The notes under the pieces are model-generated. The model saw only the letters and a program-made list of their open reading frames with translations, was not told the DNA's origin and did not search any database. Source: Flammula alnicola (Eukaryota; Basidiomycota; Agaricomycetes; Agaricales; Strophariaceae). Taken from it: a stretch of 64,000 bases of DNA. Position numbers and translations under genes: made by a program. The stretch covers positions 1 through 64,000 of the forward strand of contig JADNRV010000115.1 in NCBI GenBank assembly GCA_015499995.1. Reading direction: 5' to 3'. Within the stretch, counting starts at the first letter, position 1; the number at the start of each line of letters is the position of its first letter. Positions 11,143-22,178 of the stretch are shown here, piece after piece.

Positions 11143-11816
11143 CACCAATTCTCTTAAGTATTGCTTCGTGCTACTGACCAGAATTAACCCTCAAACAACG
11201 TACTATAGCTTCGCGCTAGTAATTGATTGAGCTCATCCTTTGAAGCTCGGTCGCCTTTGGCTACTAACTGTGTCTCTCTCGAGTCTCCCCAACTGATGAT
11301 TGATCACCCTCCAAGCTCTATGAGATAACGATAACTCATTTTATATTTATCTACTGACTAAATTTATATACACCCACGCGAGCGAGATTCGCACGAACTC
11401 TTACAGTGATAAGTAAGACGACTAGAATCAAGTTGAGGAGAGAAGACAGACGACTGCGTGCTTCGTCTCGGCTGTCCCGGACCACAATGGGATGATGACG
11501 GTATGACGGCATCGTCTGATTGTCGATCGCCCGGACGCTGGACGAATTGATGCTCCGCCGACCGCTACCGCGGGCGGGGTCCTTTTCTAGGCCGTCGAGC
11601 CGTCGCTCCCCACAGCGGCAACGTGCGGATGGGATACGTTCTATGTGCCCACTCATATATAGTACTTCCTCCTTTAAAATTATCACAAGGCGATATATGA
11701 GCCATGCTATCGCCCCACATTGACAGAATCGAAGTCGAAGCGGGTCCAGTGAACAAGCGAGGAAGGCACATGGTGTCCCGGGGATCACCGGCCTTAGCGA
11801 AAATCTTTCGCCTTGT
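11143..11816. repeat. Dispersed repeat, copy 2
   Basis: Second direct copy of the element at 5895-6532, about 5.2 kb downstream. It ends about 205 bp before the start codon of the GPI-protein gene, so it occupies that gene's promoter region. The right end again shows gcgaaaatctttcgc. Confidence 0.7.
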
Positions 11817-12021
11817 CTGAAATGTTTCCAGCCTTTCCTTGTCCTTCCCTGCAGGCCACATCATCATCTTCGCTGTCCCCTCCAGACCTCCAATCCCGAG
11901 TCTCCTGTTGAGCACCCCACATTCTTTTACCCAAACCCTCCAACCTTCGAATCATCCATTGTGCGTGCGTCCTTTCTCTGGTTGTGTGTGATTCGAGTCC
12001 TGAGAACCAACAGAACAAGAA

Positions 12022-13118
12022 ATGGTCCGACTCGCGTTCAACAAAGTCCTCTCCGCTACTGTGCTTGCTCTCGCCTCCCTCGGGGGCGTTGCCGCTGACG
12101 GTCTGCAAGTCACCAGTCCCTCGTCGTCTATCTGGTGGGGTGCGTCTACTCCCTCCATTTGCTACGCTTGGCCCGTGGAACTGCGTACTGACTAACCCCC
12201 CATGGGTGCCGTTTTCCTTCATTCCTCGTTTCCTCTCCCCTCGTCTGCGCACGCACAGTCGCCAAATCGCAGAACCTCATCGCATGGTCGTGCCATAACA
12301 CCAGCATCGTTGATTTCACCGTCTTGTGCGTTCGCCCTCCCTTTTCTCCTCTTGTCCCTCTTCTCCTCTTTTGCCTTGCTCACCCTGAACCCCGCCACCC
12401 ACCGTAGGGTAACCAACCAGAGCCCCGCAATCGCCGTCGCGCCCCTCGCCATCATCGCCATACAGCAGAACTTTGACTGCTCCATCATCATCACCCAGGA
12501 TCAGGCCAACCAGCCCACCGGCACCGGCTGGGAGATCTTGTTGGCGAATCCGTTGAATAATACTGACGTGAGTGGGATGGCTTTTTTTGTGTGCTTTTTT
12601 TTCTCTTTGTGGTCTACGCGTTCGACTCCATTCTCTCTTGTTCGAGTTTTGTGTTCCTCTTCGTCATTGTTATCTTCGAATACCCTTCTCGCCCTGGTCT
12701 CCTCGCAGGCAGAGAAGCATTGCGATTCGTTCACCCCTGGCGTGCCGCCGCCTAGTCAGTCATCTTAATTTTCTTTCGTCTGTCCTTCGCTCAGTCCGAT
12801 TGCGTTTTTCTGTCTTTCTTCGTTTACATCCCTCCTTTCCTTTTTCGTTTCACTTATTCGACTCGAAACTCATCCTCATCCCTCCCCCCCCCTGCGCAGG
12901 TCTACGCCACCTCGGAGCCCTTCGAGATCAAGCCCCTCGGCTCGCTCTACCCCTCGCAGCAGTCTGCCGGCGCGTCTGTCATCTCGGGCAGCGCGACGGG
13001 GTCGAGCACCGCGCCTGCGGCGACGCAGAGCACCAAGTCGGGTGCGGGAAAGCTTGCTGTTGGTGGTGCGGGTGTGGTGGCGGGCTTTGTCGCGATGGCG
13101 ATGGGTGTTTGGGCGTAA
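12022..13118 (+). CDS. Kre9/Knh1-like Ser/Thr-rich GPI-anchored cell-surface protein
   Basis: Exons: 12022-12139, 12259-12325, 12408-12567, 12900-13118. A signal peptide (VLSATVLALASLGGVAA) is followed by a beta-sandwich domain of the yeast Kre9/Knh1 N-terminal type: LQVTSPSSSIWWVAKSQNLI, then WSCHN and GTGWEILLANPLN. The C-terminal third is Ser/Ala/Thr-rich and ends in a hydrophobic GPI-attachment tail (AVGGAGVVAGFVAMAMGVWA). Length is about 187 residues, normal for this family in basidiomycetes. The protein is expected at the plasma membrane or cell wall, where relatives are linked to beta-glucan organisation; that role is by family only. The third intron is 332 nt, about six times the local average. 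Codon use is strongly C-ending, suggesting high expression. Confidence 0.85.
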
Positions 13119-13601
13119 GGTTTTTTTAAAAAAGGAATGGAGGTGGGGGATTGTTGATATTGAACTGTTGTGGTTTCTGTGTGTTGTGAGGGTGCGTTGG
13201 GCTTGGACGTTCTCTGAGGACCCTGGACCCTGGATTTTTCTTTTAGTTTGGCGTTGGGAGTGTTTATGTTGTTTTCTTTCTCCGCATTTTCGCCCTCTGA
13301 TTGACTGTCTTTCTGTTTCGATGTCGGATATTATTGTTCTGCCTACATACGTACCGTACGTGCGTACATACCATGCATACCTCATGAACTATCTGCCCTA
13401 CATAAATACTTGTTTGATCTTTTAAGAACCTTTATTGTTACTTGTTGTTTCATTGTCAATTTGTGGGATGAGAGGATTGATGTATGTATTGTATGTACTG
13501 TACTATATCTGTGCATATGTACGTAGGCGCTGGCTTTGGCTCGCAGCGGAGAGTCGACGAAGTTCAAGTTGGGAGGTTCGGGAATCGTTCGCACTTTTAC
13601 T
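13119..13601. other. 3' flank of GPI-protein gene
   Basis: T-rich downstream sequence with short palindromic runs such as tacgtaccgtacgtgcgtac. No gene seen. Confidence 0.5.
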
Positions 13602-14007
13602 ATGACTTGTCGGGTGTTTGACAGTGTCAGGTGTTTGACAATGTTCCTCTTTTAGTCCACCTATGGCCTCCAAATTTGGTAGATTGGTAGACTAGCACAA
13701 AAAAAAATCACCCTAGTGCGAATATCTATTGGATTTTACAAAAAACGAAGAAGGATGCGTCGAAATAGAAGTGCCTGCAACTACATATGTCAAACACGAG
13801 GTACTTCGTCATATTTTGGTATAATCGCGATTTTGCAATACCTTCACCTCATAATTTTTAGACAGAAAGGTATGGAAAAGACGAACTTCTTAACAGCTTT
13901 CTGTCAAGCAAATTTTTATCTATGTATCACAGATGAGGTTGAGCAAAGGTTGAGTTGCGTTATAGGTGAATTGATGGCAGCTGATTGTCAAACACCCGAC
14001 AAGTCAT
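13602..14007. mobile_element. 406-bp MITE with 22-bp perfect TIRs
   Basis: The ends 13602-13623 and 13986-14007 are perfect inverted repeats containing gacttgtcgggtgtttgaca. Just inside the left end lies a second near copy of the terminal motif (gtcaggtgtttgaca), giving a subterminal direct repeat. The interior is A-rich and non-coding. No unambiguous target-site duplication could be read. Confidence 0.7.
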
Positions 14008-16438
14008 CGTCTGCCGAGGTTGGCCGATCCTTTACTCTCTCACGATGCTGAATCCATTTTTTTTTGCTTATTGGTGTTGTTGGTGGCACTCTTTCCTTTT
14101 GTTCCATCCATGATCCCACCAGCAGTTCCCTCGCCATGCATATGTGCCTATTTACTGTCGTCGTTCTCGTCGATGGCAGTTCTCTACGATGGAATCATAG
14201 AGCCGTGCCATCCCTGCCCCGGCCTGCTTTGCTTCCCGGTATTGAACGATATCTTGACGATATCCTCTGTTTCGGCGCGTTCTACTTATTATCGATGGCT
14301 TGTAAAAGGCAAAAAGAGGACAGCATGGATCTGCGTGCGCGGGAACCATGGGGGGCGCTCCGTCATACGTGGGTACGTACTTCGTGTGCAAATTTCCTTT
14401 CCACCACTTCACAAAGCCCGCCGCCCGATGCGTTCTGCGCCCGTCCTGGCCTGTCCTGCCCCCTCTGCGGATGTATTGGGACTGTCCATCTCGGTTCAGT
14501 GCTTGTTTTGGACAAATGCTGAGCTCGTGCTGCGCATTCCTTTTCCGTCAATATATCCGACAGAAGGGGCCAACGGCATCTTTGGGTCGCGGGATGCGCT
14601 TAGTTATGTGTTATGTCTGGTGGTCAAATTATTGGCGGAATTTCATCGCTGACCTGAAACTATGTATCTCGCCTCGGAGACATGGGGCTCATCCCTCGAG
14701 CTGAGCGTATCTCACATCTCATATCTCTCCCCTTCCCTGCAAACGCTGGTCATCCATGTCCAGGCATAACGAGGATCACCCCCGTGTACGTGTGTACGGG
14801 CCCATTTCTGAAGTTCCACTTCCCAAACCTCCCTGCCACCCAATGCATTGATCATGGGCGTGCGTTTCTGCGCCCGCCTTGGACCCCCCTTCTGTGGATG
14901 TGTTCCATGCACTATTCAGCCTCGTATGCACCAGTTCAGGACTTATTCTGGACAAATGCTTACTCTGCTGATAATTTGCTGCCGCAATTGCGGAAGGGGC
15001 CCAATGGCATTCAAGTGGGGTCGCGGGATGTACCTAATTTTGCTGTATCCAATTGTGTAAATACAGGTTTTTTTTATCTGCATGGGTTTCTGGGCGCCAA
15101 CGAGGTAGTTGGTGTCTTGCTGCTGCTGCAGTCTGTTTTCTGGTCTGTGGATGTTGGCTCGTTCCTTGCCGCTTAAACCTGGGTCTCCCTCCTCTTTGGA
15201 TTCGAAGTGCACCAGGGTGTGCGAAGATATCCTTTGCTTTCATCGTATATCATCAAGTTGAGTGATCCTGTGCTCCAGCGGATGCTATCTTTGATAAAAT
15301 GAGGGTGGGTTGTCAACGAGGCCATCACGATTCCTTTTCATGCAGCGCCCGCTCTGTTGATACCGCCGACAATTGCTGAGTCGTCGGCTCCGAGTTCTTT
15401 ATGGCCATGTCGTGGGTGATATACACACGCCCTTCATACCACGATTATTGCCGACATAGAGCCATCATGAAAGTGATAGCGATACGAATAAACTTGATAA
15501 AGCTTGCAAATCGGGCCGCGATTGTGCGAAGCAGCGTTTTGACTAGACTTCACGGGAGAGACCTACTTAACACGGTGTTAAAATGATAGATCCAATTAGT
15601 AGACTGATCGCGTTCTCATGGGTCCTAGATATAGCTCATAAATTCTGGTCCGCTGAGGGCTTATATGTACTCGATTTATATTGTACAGGAAATCTGTCGG
15701 GAACAATTACCCGGTAAAACGAGTTTCAGTGCATCTCGACATGTGTTGATCTTTGCCAAATGCCAGGTGTCGACGTTGTCCGCTCCATGCTGCCGTTTTA
15801 ATTTATATAAGGACACAACTGCCGGCAGGCAGCCTACTCCGGCTTAAACGTTGTATGTGGGAGTACTGCCCTTCCGTGGAGCGTCAAGTATTATTCCATC
15901 ATCGGATTTAGAATATCCGTACCGGCTTTCTATTTCGAGATAGGACTACCATATGCCAATAAACGGGCATGAGGCCGACCTCAAGAATCTTGGTATTCCC
16001 TCATGATATGATACCTCATTCAGTTTTCCAAAAGAGTCAGAAGGTTCAGATAAATTCTAACAGATAAAGAGCTACATTCTGAGAACACGATTATAGAGCG
16101 GGACACTCGCTATCAGATCGGTATTGCAATGTACATCAGGTGCTGATAGTGAGCTTAAGATTCGTTGAACTAAACTTGGCTCCGGTGAGAAAGGAGATGG
16201 GCTGCATGGCGCCGCACCATAAGATTCTGAATCTGGACCTCAACCACGGACAGATTCTATATTTGGAGCCGAACTTCGACTTCTCTAAGTAGTACCTGGC
16301 AGCGTCCATTCTACATGGTGTCTTCCTTGTACTCCTCCTCTCAGGACACAAAAGGGTCGTTTACTTTGTAGCTTTCATCCGTATCCCCTGGGTCGGTGCC
16401 ATTAATCGCCCAGTCGCATACATCTCAAAGATCGCACG
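14008..16438. other. Gene-poor 2.4-kb region with a diverged tandem duplication
   Basis: Two stretches, about 14370-14620 and 14785-15045, resemble each other over some 230 bp, for example ggacaaatgct, aaggggcc and gggtcgcgggatg in the same order. Several open frames up to 210 codons exist but lack splice support and family motifs. From 15300 to 16438 I see nothing recognisable. Confidence 0.5.
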
Positions 16439-18520
16439 ATGGCTAATGTCAAGCTACTGTACGCTTATAATTTTCTTTACTGTAAATCCTAACGCTGACG
16501 GGACTCGGTTTCTAGCTTTGGGCCAATGCTCTTGGGCGTCTTCATTAACATGGTCCTCTATGGAGTACGCGTGTTTATCTGTAATTTAGTTTCCACGACT
16601 GACGATGGCCTCGTGTGCGTGAATTAGGTATTAATCATGCAGGTCTGTTCCAAAGAAAGGTCCTCCCGATGGCCGTTATACATTTATTTTGTACCTTTAG
16701 GCATATCACTATTATCAGAACTTCAAGAGGTATGTTGTCATTAAATTTTTCACCTGCTAGTTGTTCTAAACGAATGCTAGGGATGCCCGTTGGATTAAAT
16801 GCCTTGTAGGATCCCCACACGCATCTAGTTGTTCAAAGCTGAAGGGATCAATTATTTTAGGTACTATATCTCTTCATCGTCGAGACCATAAACACTGGAT
16901 GCGACATAGCGATAATGTATGAGCCTTTGATCGAGAGGTTTGGTGCGTAAATCCAAACTGCTGAAATAATTGTTGCCAGTCTAAATTTTCACCCAACATT
17001 GCTTGCCTCTAGGTGAACCGGATGCCACAAAGTTCTTTCCGACACGTGAGTATCTAAGAACTACTTAGCAATACCTTACATCTACTGACTGGATTTATCC
17101 AGTGTTTCCAGCCGGTAGGGACCGGACCATCCACGAGCGAATCTCGAGTAGCAGCTAACAATGTACCTCGAAATTCTGTGCAGAACCTATCCTCATCGTG
17201 AGATTCATTTCAGCCTCCATATGATATGATGGACTGAACCTCTTATCTCGAACTGCAGGTAGCCGTTTCAACACCAATACAACTCTTTTTCGCCTGGAGG
17301 ATTTGGATAATAACGAAATCAAACTTTCTTCCTCTTCTTGTCTCCTTCTTTGCGATCGCTTCGCTAGGTAAAGATCTTGTCTGATTAAATGGTGATACCT
17401 TTTGCTAACAACTTTATTTCAGTTGGCGGTACTTACACGACGGTATTGATTGTCAAGATCAAGCTGTTCGCTCGCAAACCAGAACTGCATTGGCCAGCAC
17501 TTGTGTGGTTCCTTTCAGCATGTATCGCGGATATCTTGATCACTGTGGTTTTGGTGACGAGCTTGGTTCGTGACTTTCGTCGTCCAGACTTCGCTGTGTT
17601 CATCATAATTCGTACTAGTCAAGGCGAAAGACAGGGTTTGCATCTACTGATGACGCTATTTCGAAAATTATTCGAAGTGAGTCCCTTTTATCTAGATCAG
17701 GTGCTATTTTGCTGACCAGTCTGTACAACGGTAAGTAACCGTGCAAACAGGAATGCTGACGTCTGTTTCATTCGCCATATCTCATATATTTTATTCATAA
17801 TTTGGCTTCTTTTAGAGCATTCTTCGCCCTAGCGGATGTTGTTTTCTTTATGAGTGAGCCTCTGTCCGTTGTGGTGACAGCATATCTTCTTACTAACTTC
17901 ATGGAAAGGCCTTCCGGTAATTATTTTTCCTCAAAACAAAATAGATACTAACACCATCCCATGGCGATTTAGCATACTGCACTGTAAGGGCTCCCCGATG
18001 ATGTCGATAGCCTCGAGACTCACGCAACATTTTCTACAGGAATTTCATCTGGGACCTCGCGCTGTCCAAGTTGTATGCGAACTGCTTATTATCTACCCTC
18101 AATGCGCGATCGAACATCAATGAGCTGAGCGGACTTAAACCGTCTCATGGGAGGAGTGCCTTCTCATCTGACCTGGGAATTCGTCATGTACGTATTATGG
18201 ATTACGTTCTTAGCTTTCCCTCCTTTCTCAATTCATTGCATAACATCAGGATCGATCTTCTGTAAGCATTGGACAAGGAGTATCATACTTCCTCGTTTCG
18301 GAGAGTTACTGACCATTTTATCTGTTCAGAATATGTTTGGCACATCCGCATTTGAGCTTGATACTCACAAGGCAAACCCAGACGTAGAATGCGGAGTTAC
18401 GATTACCAAGGTCAATCCAGTTCTGCTTTCTCCAGGAAATTTATATATGTATAAGTATCCTTTCAGATTGTGGAGACGCGGGAGGATCCAATGCCTCGTG
18501 CGGTCGATACCACCCAATGA
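16439..18520 (+). CDS. DUF6534-family multi-pass membrane protein
   Basis: A 19-exon model that reads through in one frame: 16439-16458, 16516-16564, 16628-16642, 16701-16729, 16781-16805, 16861-16942, 17013-17045, 17103-17114, 17184-17197, 17259-17367, 17423-17565, 17619-17676, 17736-17760, 17816-17853, 17909-17916, 17973-17983, 18040-18187, 18330-18410, 18467-18520. Family landmarks include FGPMLLGVFINMVLYG, QAYHYYQNFKRDARWIK, ETINTGCDIAIMYEPLIERF, TPIQLFFAWRIWII, FASTDDAISKIIR and SKLYANCLLSTLNARSN. The protein would have seven hydrophobic helices. Function of the family is unknown; it is greatly expanded in Agaricomycetes. Five exons are 8-15 nt long. Exons 13-16 were chosen because they restore the conserved TVQTGMLTAFFALADVVFFM region. 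Confidence 0.8.
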
Positions 18521-19712
18521 AGTCTCCTTCAGTAATTATCGAGTAGATATAATTATAGGCCTCAGGTGGTAGTATCTCGACAGCATCAGCGAATGACCAT
18601 GCGATACCACGATGATGAGCAACGGACCCATCACTAAATATGTCTCCTATTCAGCTGGATTATCAATCCGAATCTGAATAAATCCAGCTCTCAAGAACTC
18701 ACGTCAAGCTAGAAATGATAATCCTGTACACAGTATGGACCGGATATTAAGCCTCATTGCATCAGCCAGCGATTCCCCGAATTCTTTCTAATTAAGAGAC
18801 GGCCCACATGGATAAATGTGTCTTCTGTTCTCACACGAGCCTACTCCACTGCGGTTCTCCCAGATCCTGTTCACGCTGCTGCGAGTATTATTAGTCAAGA
18901 CTCCAGGCGTTGTATGATAGACAACGTCTTGATGACAGAGCGATCAGTTTTGGTTGTGCTGTTCATGTGAGCCGCACTTCTATTTGTCTAGAGGGGATGA
19001 ATCGGCGTACTGGATTACCTGGCATCGCGAAAGTTACTTTTCGTCTTTGAAAATCTGGGGTGCAATCGTACCGCACACTGAAAGTATTCCGTAATAATGA
19101 TGGGATCGTATTACTTTAGGAGTCCAGGAGTAGGGTATTATGAAGATAATGCTTTGTATTTGAGATCGACAGGCTCACCTGCATTAGACGCGAAATTCTT
19201 GACCATGGAGGATAAATATAGCCAAGAATCTCCGATGATCATGTTGTACCGTCCACCTTTTTCACGCAAACATGCTTCGACAAGGGGGTGATGCTAAAAA
19301 CCCCGTCATTTGTTGACGGCCTGGGATTCTGTGTGTATCCGTCGATGTGTGTCTGTGCCTCACCAGTTACAGAATACTGTATAAGGGGGTTTTTTCGTGT
19401 TTTTTTTGTTCTGAATAGGGCATTTGTTCAGCGTGTTTGCTCGCTGTGTGCTCATCAAATTGGCTCGGCATGCCGAAAAGGTAGGAAGCGTGGGAATAAC
19501 CCTCTCAGGCTGAAAATGACAAATGTAAAATTGTTCTTGTGGAGGTCCATCATTAGATTCATAACCACAGATGTAGTATTCCACTCACGAATCTGCCGAA
19601 TGATCCATCTTTCAGTCCGAATCCCACCCGACTTATATTGGAATCACCAAATGGCCGAAACGTTCGCCCCTTTCCCCCTTCACCGCTTCTCAGAGCAGGA
19701 AAGCTCAGCATC
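18521..19712. other. Intergenic, upstream of MFS transporter
   Basis: No supported gene. Short frames at 19097-19899 do not carry motifs and end inside the transporter's first exon in another frame. Confidence 0.45.
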
Positions 19713-21690
19713 ATGGCCAACGTGGACACCTCGTCGCCTACCTTCGAGGATGCAGAAAAGCATCCAGACTCCGGCAGCAGTCGAGATAGCCATTCTCCTC
19801 TCCCGGTGGTCGACGCTGTTATGGAGAAGAGAGTTTGGCGCAAACTGGATTTATGGATCCTTCCAGTCGTCACGATGTTTTACTTCTTGTCATTCCTAGT
19901 AAGCATATTAAGTTACCTATGAGGCCGGCGCCTTGACTCTTCTATCTTCATAAAAATTCAGGATCGATCAAACGTTAGCAATGCACGCGTGGCCGGATTA
20001 CAGACCAACCTCAAGATGACGAACAAACAATACAGTATTGCCTTGACAGTAACATATGTACCATACATTGCGGCAGAACTCCCGTCCAACCTCCTACTCA
20101 AAGTTAGTTAGGTATATTTCACGCTGTGATCCGTCGCTAACAGATACGCGTTGCCTAGATGGTCGGCCCTAATTTAATGCTACCCACTATGCTCACCCTT
20201 TGGGGACTCGTGACCACCCTTCAAGGTTTGTCAGGCCTCAGATTTAATGGATTGAATATTCATACTTATTTTAAAAAATTATATTCCAATAAATATAGGT
20301 GTTGTTAAAACCTACCACGGCCTCTTGGCCTGCCGGTTCTTCCTGGGACTTTTTGAGGGTAACGTCTCGTCTTAACCACAAACTCGGCTTACCATAGCTG
20401 CCTTGGGACAGGTGGTGTTTTCCCTGGACTTGTCCTATATTTGTCATTTTTTTACCCTCGACAAAGGCTGCAATGGAGGTAAGCCAGTACAACAATAGCA
20501 TGGAACGGAATCTAATGATTATCTCTAGGATTTCGGCCTTCTTCTCGGCGGCGTCAGTTTCGGGCGCCTTCTCCGGTTTGCTCGCATTTGGTATCATCAA
20601 TATGGATGGGATCGGCAATCGACCTGGCTGGGCATGGATTTTCATCTTGGAAGGCCTTTTCACGTTCTTATTCGGCCTTTCTTCCTACTTTCTCCTTCCC
20701 AGTTCTCCAGCTACGGCGCGCTTCTTGAATAAGGACGAGAAGGAATACATTGTCTCGAAACTCAAGGAAGATGGTGCGACAGGTAAAAACGAGGAGATTG
20801 ACAAATTTAGCTGGCGAGAAGTCGGCATAGCCTTCACCTTGCCCCACGTTTGGATGTTGGCCGTCTTGTTCTTCTTTGCTGGTAAGCCTATCTCGGTGAT
20901 CGTTATCAAGCTTTTCTAATTTTGTCATTTAGGGACTATTCTCTATGGCATGGCCTAGTACGAATCCTACTGGATCAGTTCTTCCACGTACTGACGTCTC
21001 CCTGAAGTTTTACTCCATCCATAGTTCAGGGTCTCGGTTTCACGGCATCACGCGCGCAGCTGATGAGTGTGCCTCCTTTTGCAACGGCATTTGTTGGTGA
21101 GCCGAGTATCATTGACCTCACCATCGGCATCTGACGAATTGTAAGTTGCGATGATTGGGGCCTACATATCCGATCGTTATCGTTGCCGCGGATTTGTCTC
21201 CACGTTTTCATGCATTCTATGTGTAATCGGCTTTTCAATGTTCCTCGGTGAGTCAAGCCCATTTCCCGCCATTTGTGTAATCTCACCTCTAGCTTCAGTG
21301 TCGAAGAAGCATAATATTCAGTATGCTTCCTTGTTCTTCTCGATTCCTGGAACGTACCTTTCAGCGCCCACCCTTTCAACTTGGAGCGCCAATAATGCGG
21401 CACCACACACCCGACGAGCCACTGCCATTGCTATCGGATTCATTATGACGAACTCAGGAGGGATTCTGGCTACGTGGCTTTTGGGCTCCCTTTCAGCAGC
21501 ACCGCGATACATTCTCGCAACGAGGGTCCTTCTATCGTTTTCAGTTGTGATGGTAGCCTTGAGTGCCCTCAACACTTGGTACCTTTGGGATCAAAATAAA
21601 AGGAAGAGGGAGATTAGGAAGGCATCGACAGTAGATCAAGAGAGACCTGGTTTGGGAGATCGCTCCGCCTGGTTCCAGTATTCACTATGA
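19713..21690 (+). CDS. MFS transporter, anion:cation symporter type (allantoate/nicotinate permease-like)
   Basis: Ten exons: 19713-19898, 19962-20102, 20159-20225, 20299-20358, 20412-20478, 20529-20881, 20933-20957, 21008-21096, 21146-21247, 21299-21690. The product (about 490 residues) has the typical cytosolic N-terminus, then RKLDLWILPVVTMFYFLSFL, DRSNVSNARVAGLQTNLKMT, RFFLGLFEGGVFPGLVLYLS, a central loop with NRPGWAWIFILEG, LYGMAYFTPSIVQGLGFTAS and RRATAIAIGFIMTNSGGILA. These are hallmarks of the fungal ACS/Dal5/Tna1 permeases in the plasma membrane, which import allantoate, nicotinate, pantothenate, biotin or related organic anions. The actual substrate cannot be told from sequence. Frame and hydrophobicity are intact throughout. 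Confidence 0.88.
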
Positions 21691-22178
21691 ATTATTAATC
21701 TCACGCCACCTCTTTTATGTCAACATTAATTTCTGGATTGCTTGACTAAAGACTCAAGGGGATGCAATGATATCATACGCAGAGAAAGAACACTTCTAAT
21801 CGGCCCTCTATGAACAAGTTCGGGACTTGAGCCACATAAACTGTCTTTATATTGTTGAATACATGATTGAGTGAACTTTACAACCATAGCGTTGCTCCCT
21901 GTTATGGATGCCCTTAACGAATACGGAGTGAGCAGCGACAGAAAGAGTGTCTTCGAGATTAGATTAGATCTTTCGTCAAAGGCTGTGGATCTGTACTCAC
22001 TTCGACTGACTTGACTTACTACATATGTACTCCTAAGTTTGCGGCTCTTTGCGGTGCCTTGAAGTTAACTATTTTATAAAGGCCCTGCCAGTGGGAGCAA
22101 GGGCTGTGTACTCCCGCAGATAGATGAAATGGGCAAGATACCTCTTCCTTTCACGATCTGCGCCATCGATCTGCGCGC
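21691..22178. other. Intergenic, promoter side of the double cyclophilin
   Basis: About 490 bp between the transporter stop and the cyclophilin start. No gene or repeat seen. Confidence 0.5.

Noticed and set aside
12876..13385. Arg-rich minus-strand frame over the GPI-protein 3' end
   Set aside because: Antisense shadow of a GC-rich coding exon and its T-rich flank.
14020..14652. 210-codon plus-strand open frame
   Set aside because: Composition is irregular, it overlaps the MITE edge and the tandem duplication, and no motif or splice extension supports it.
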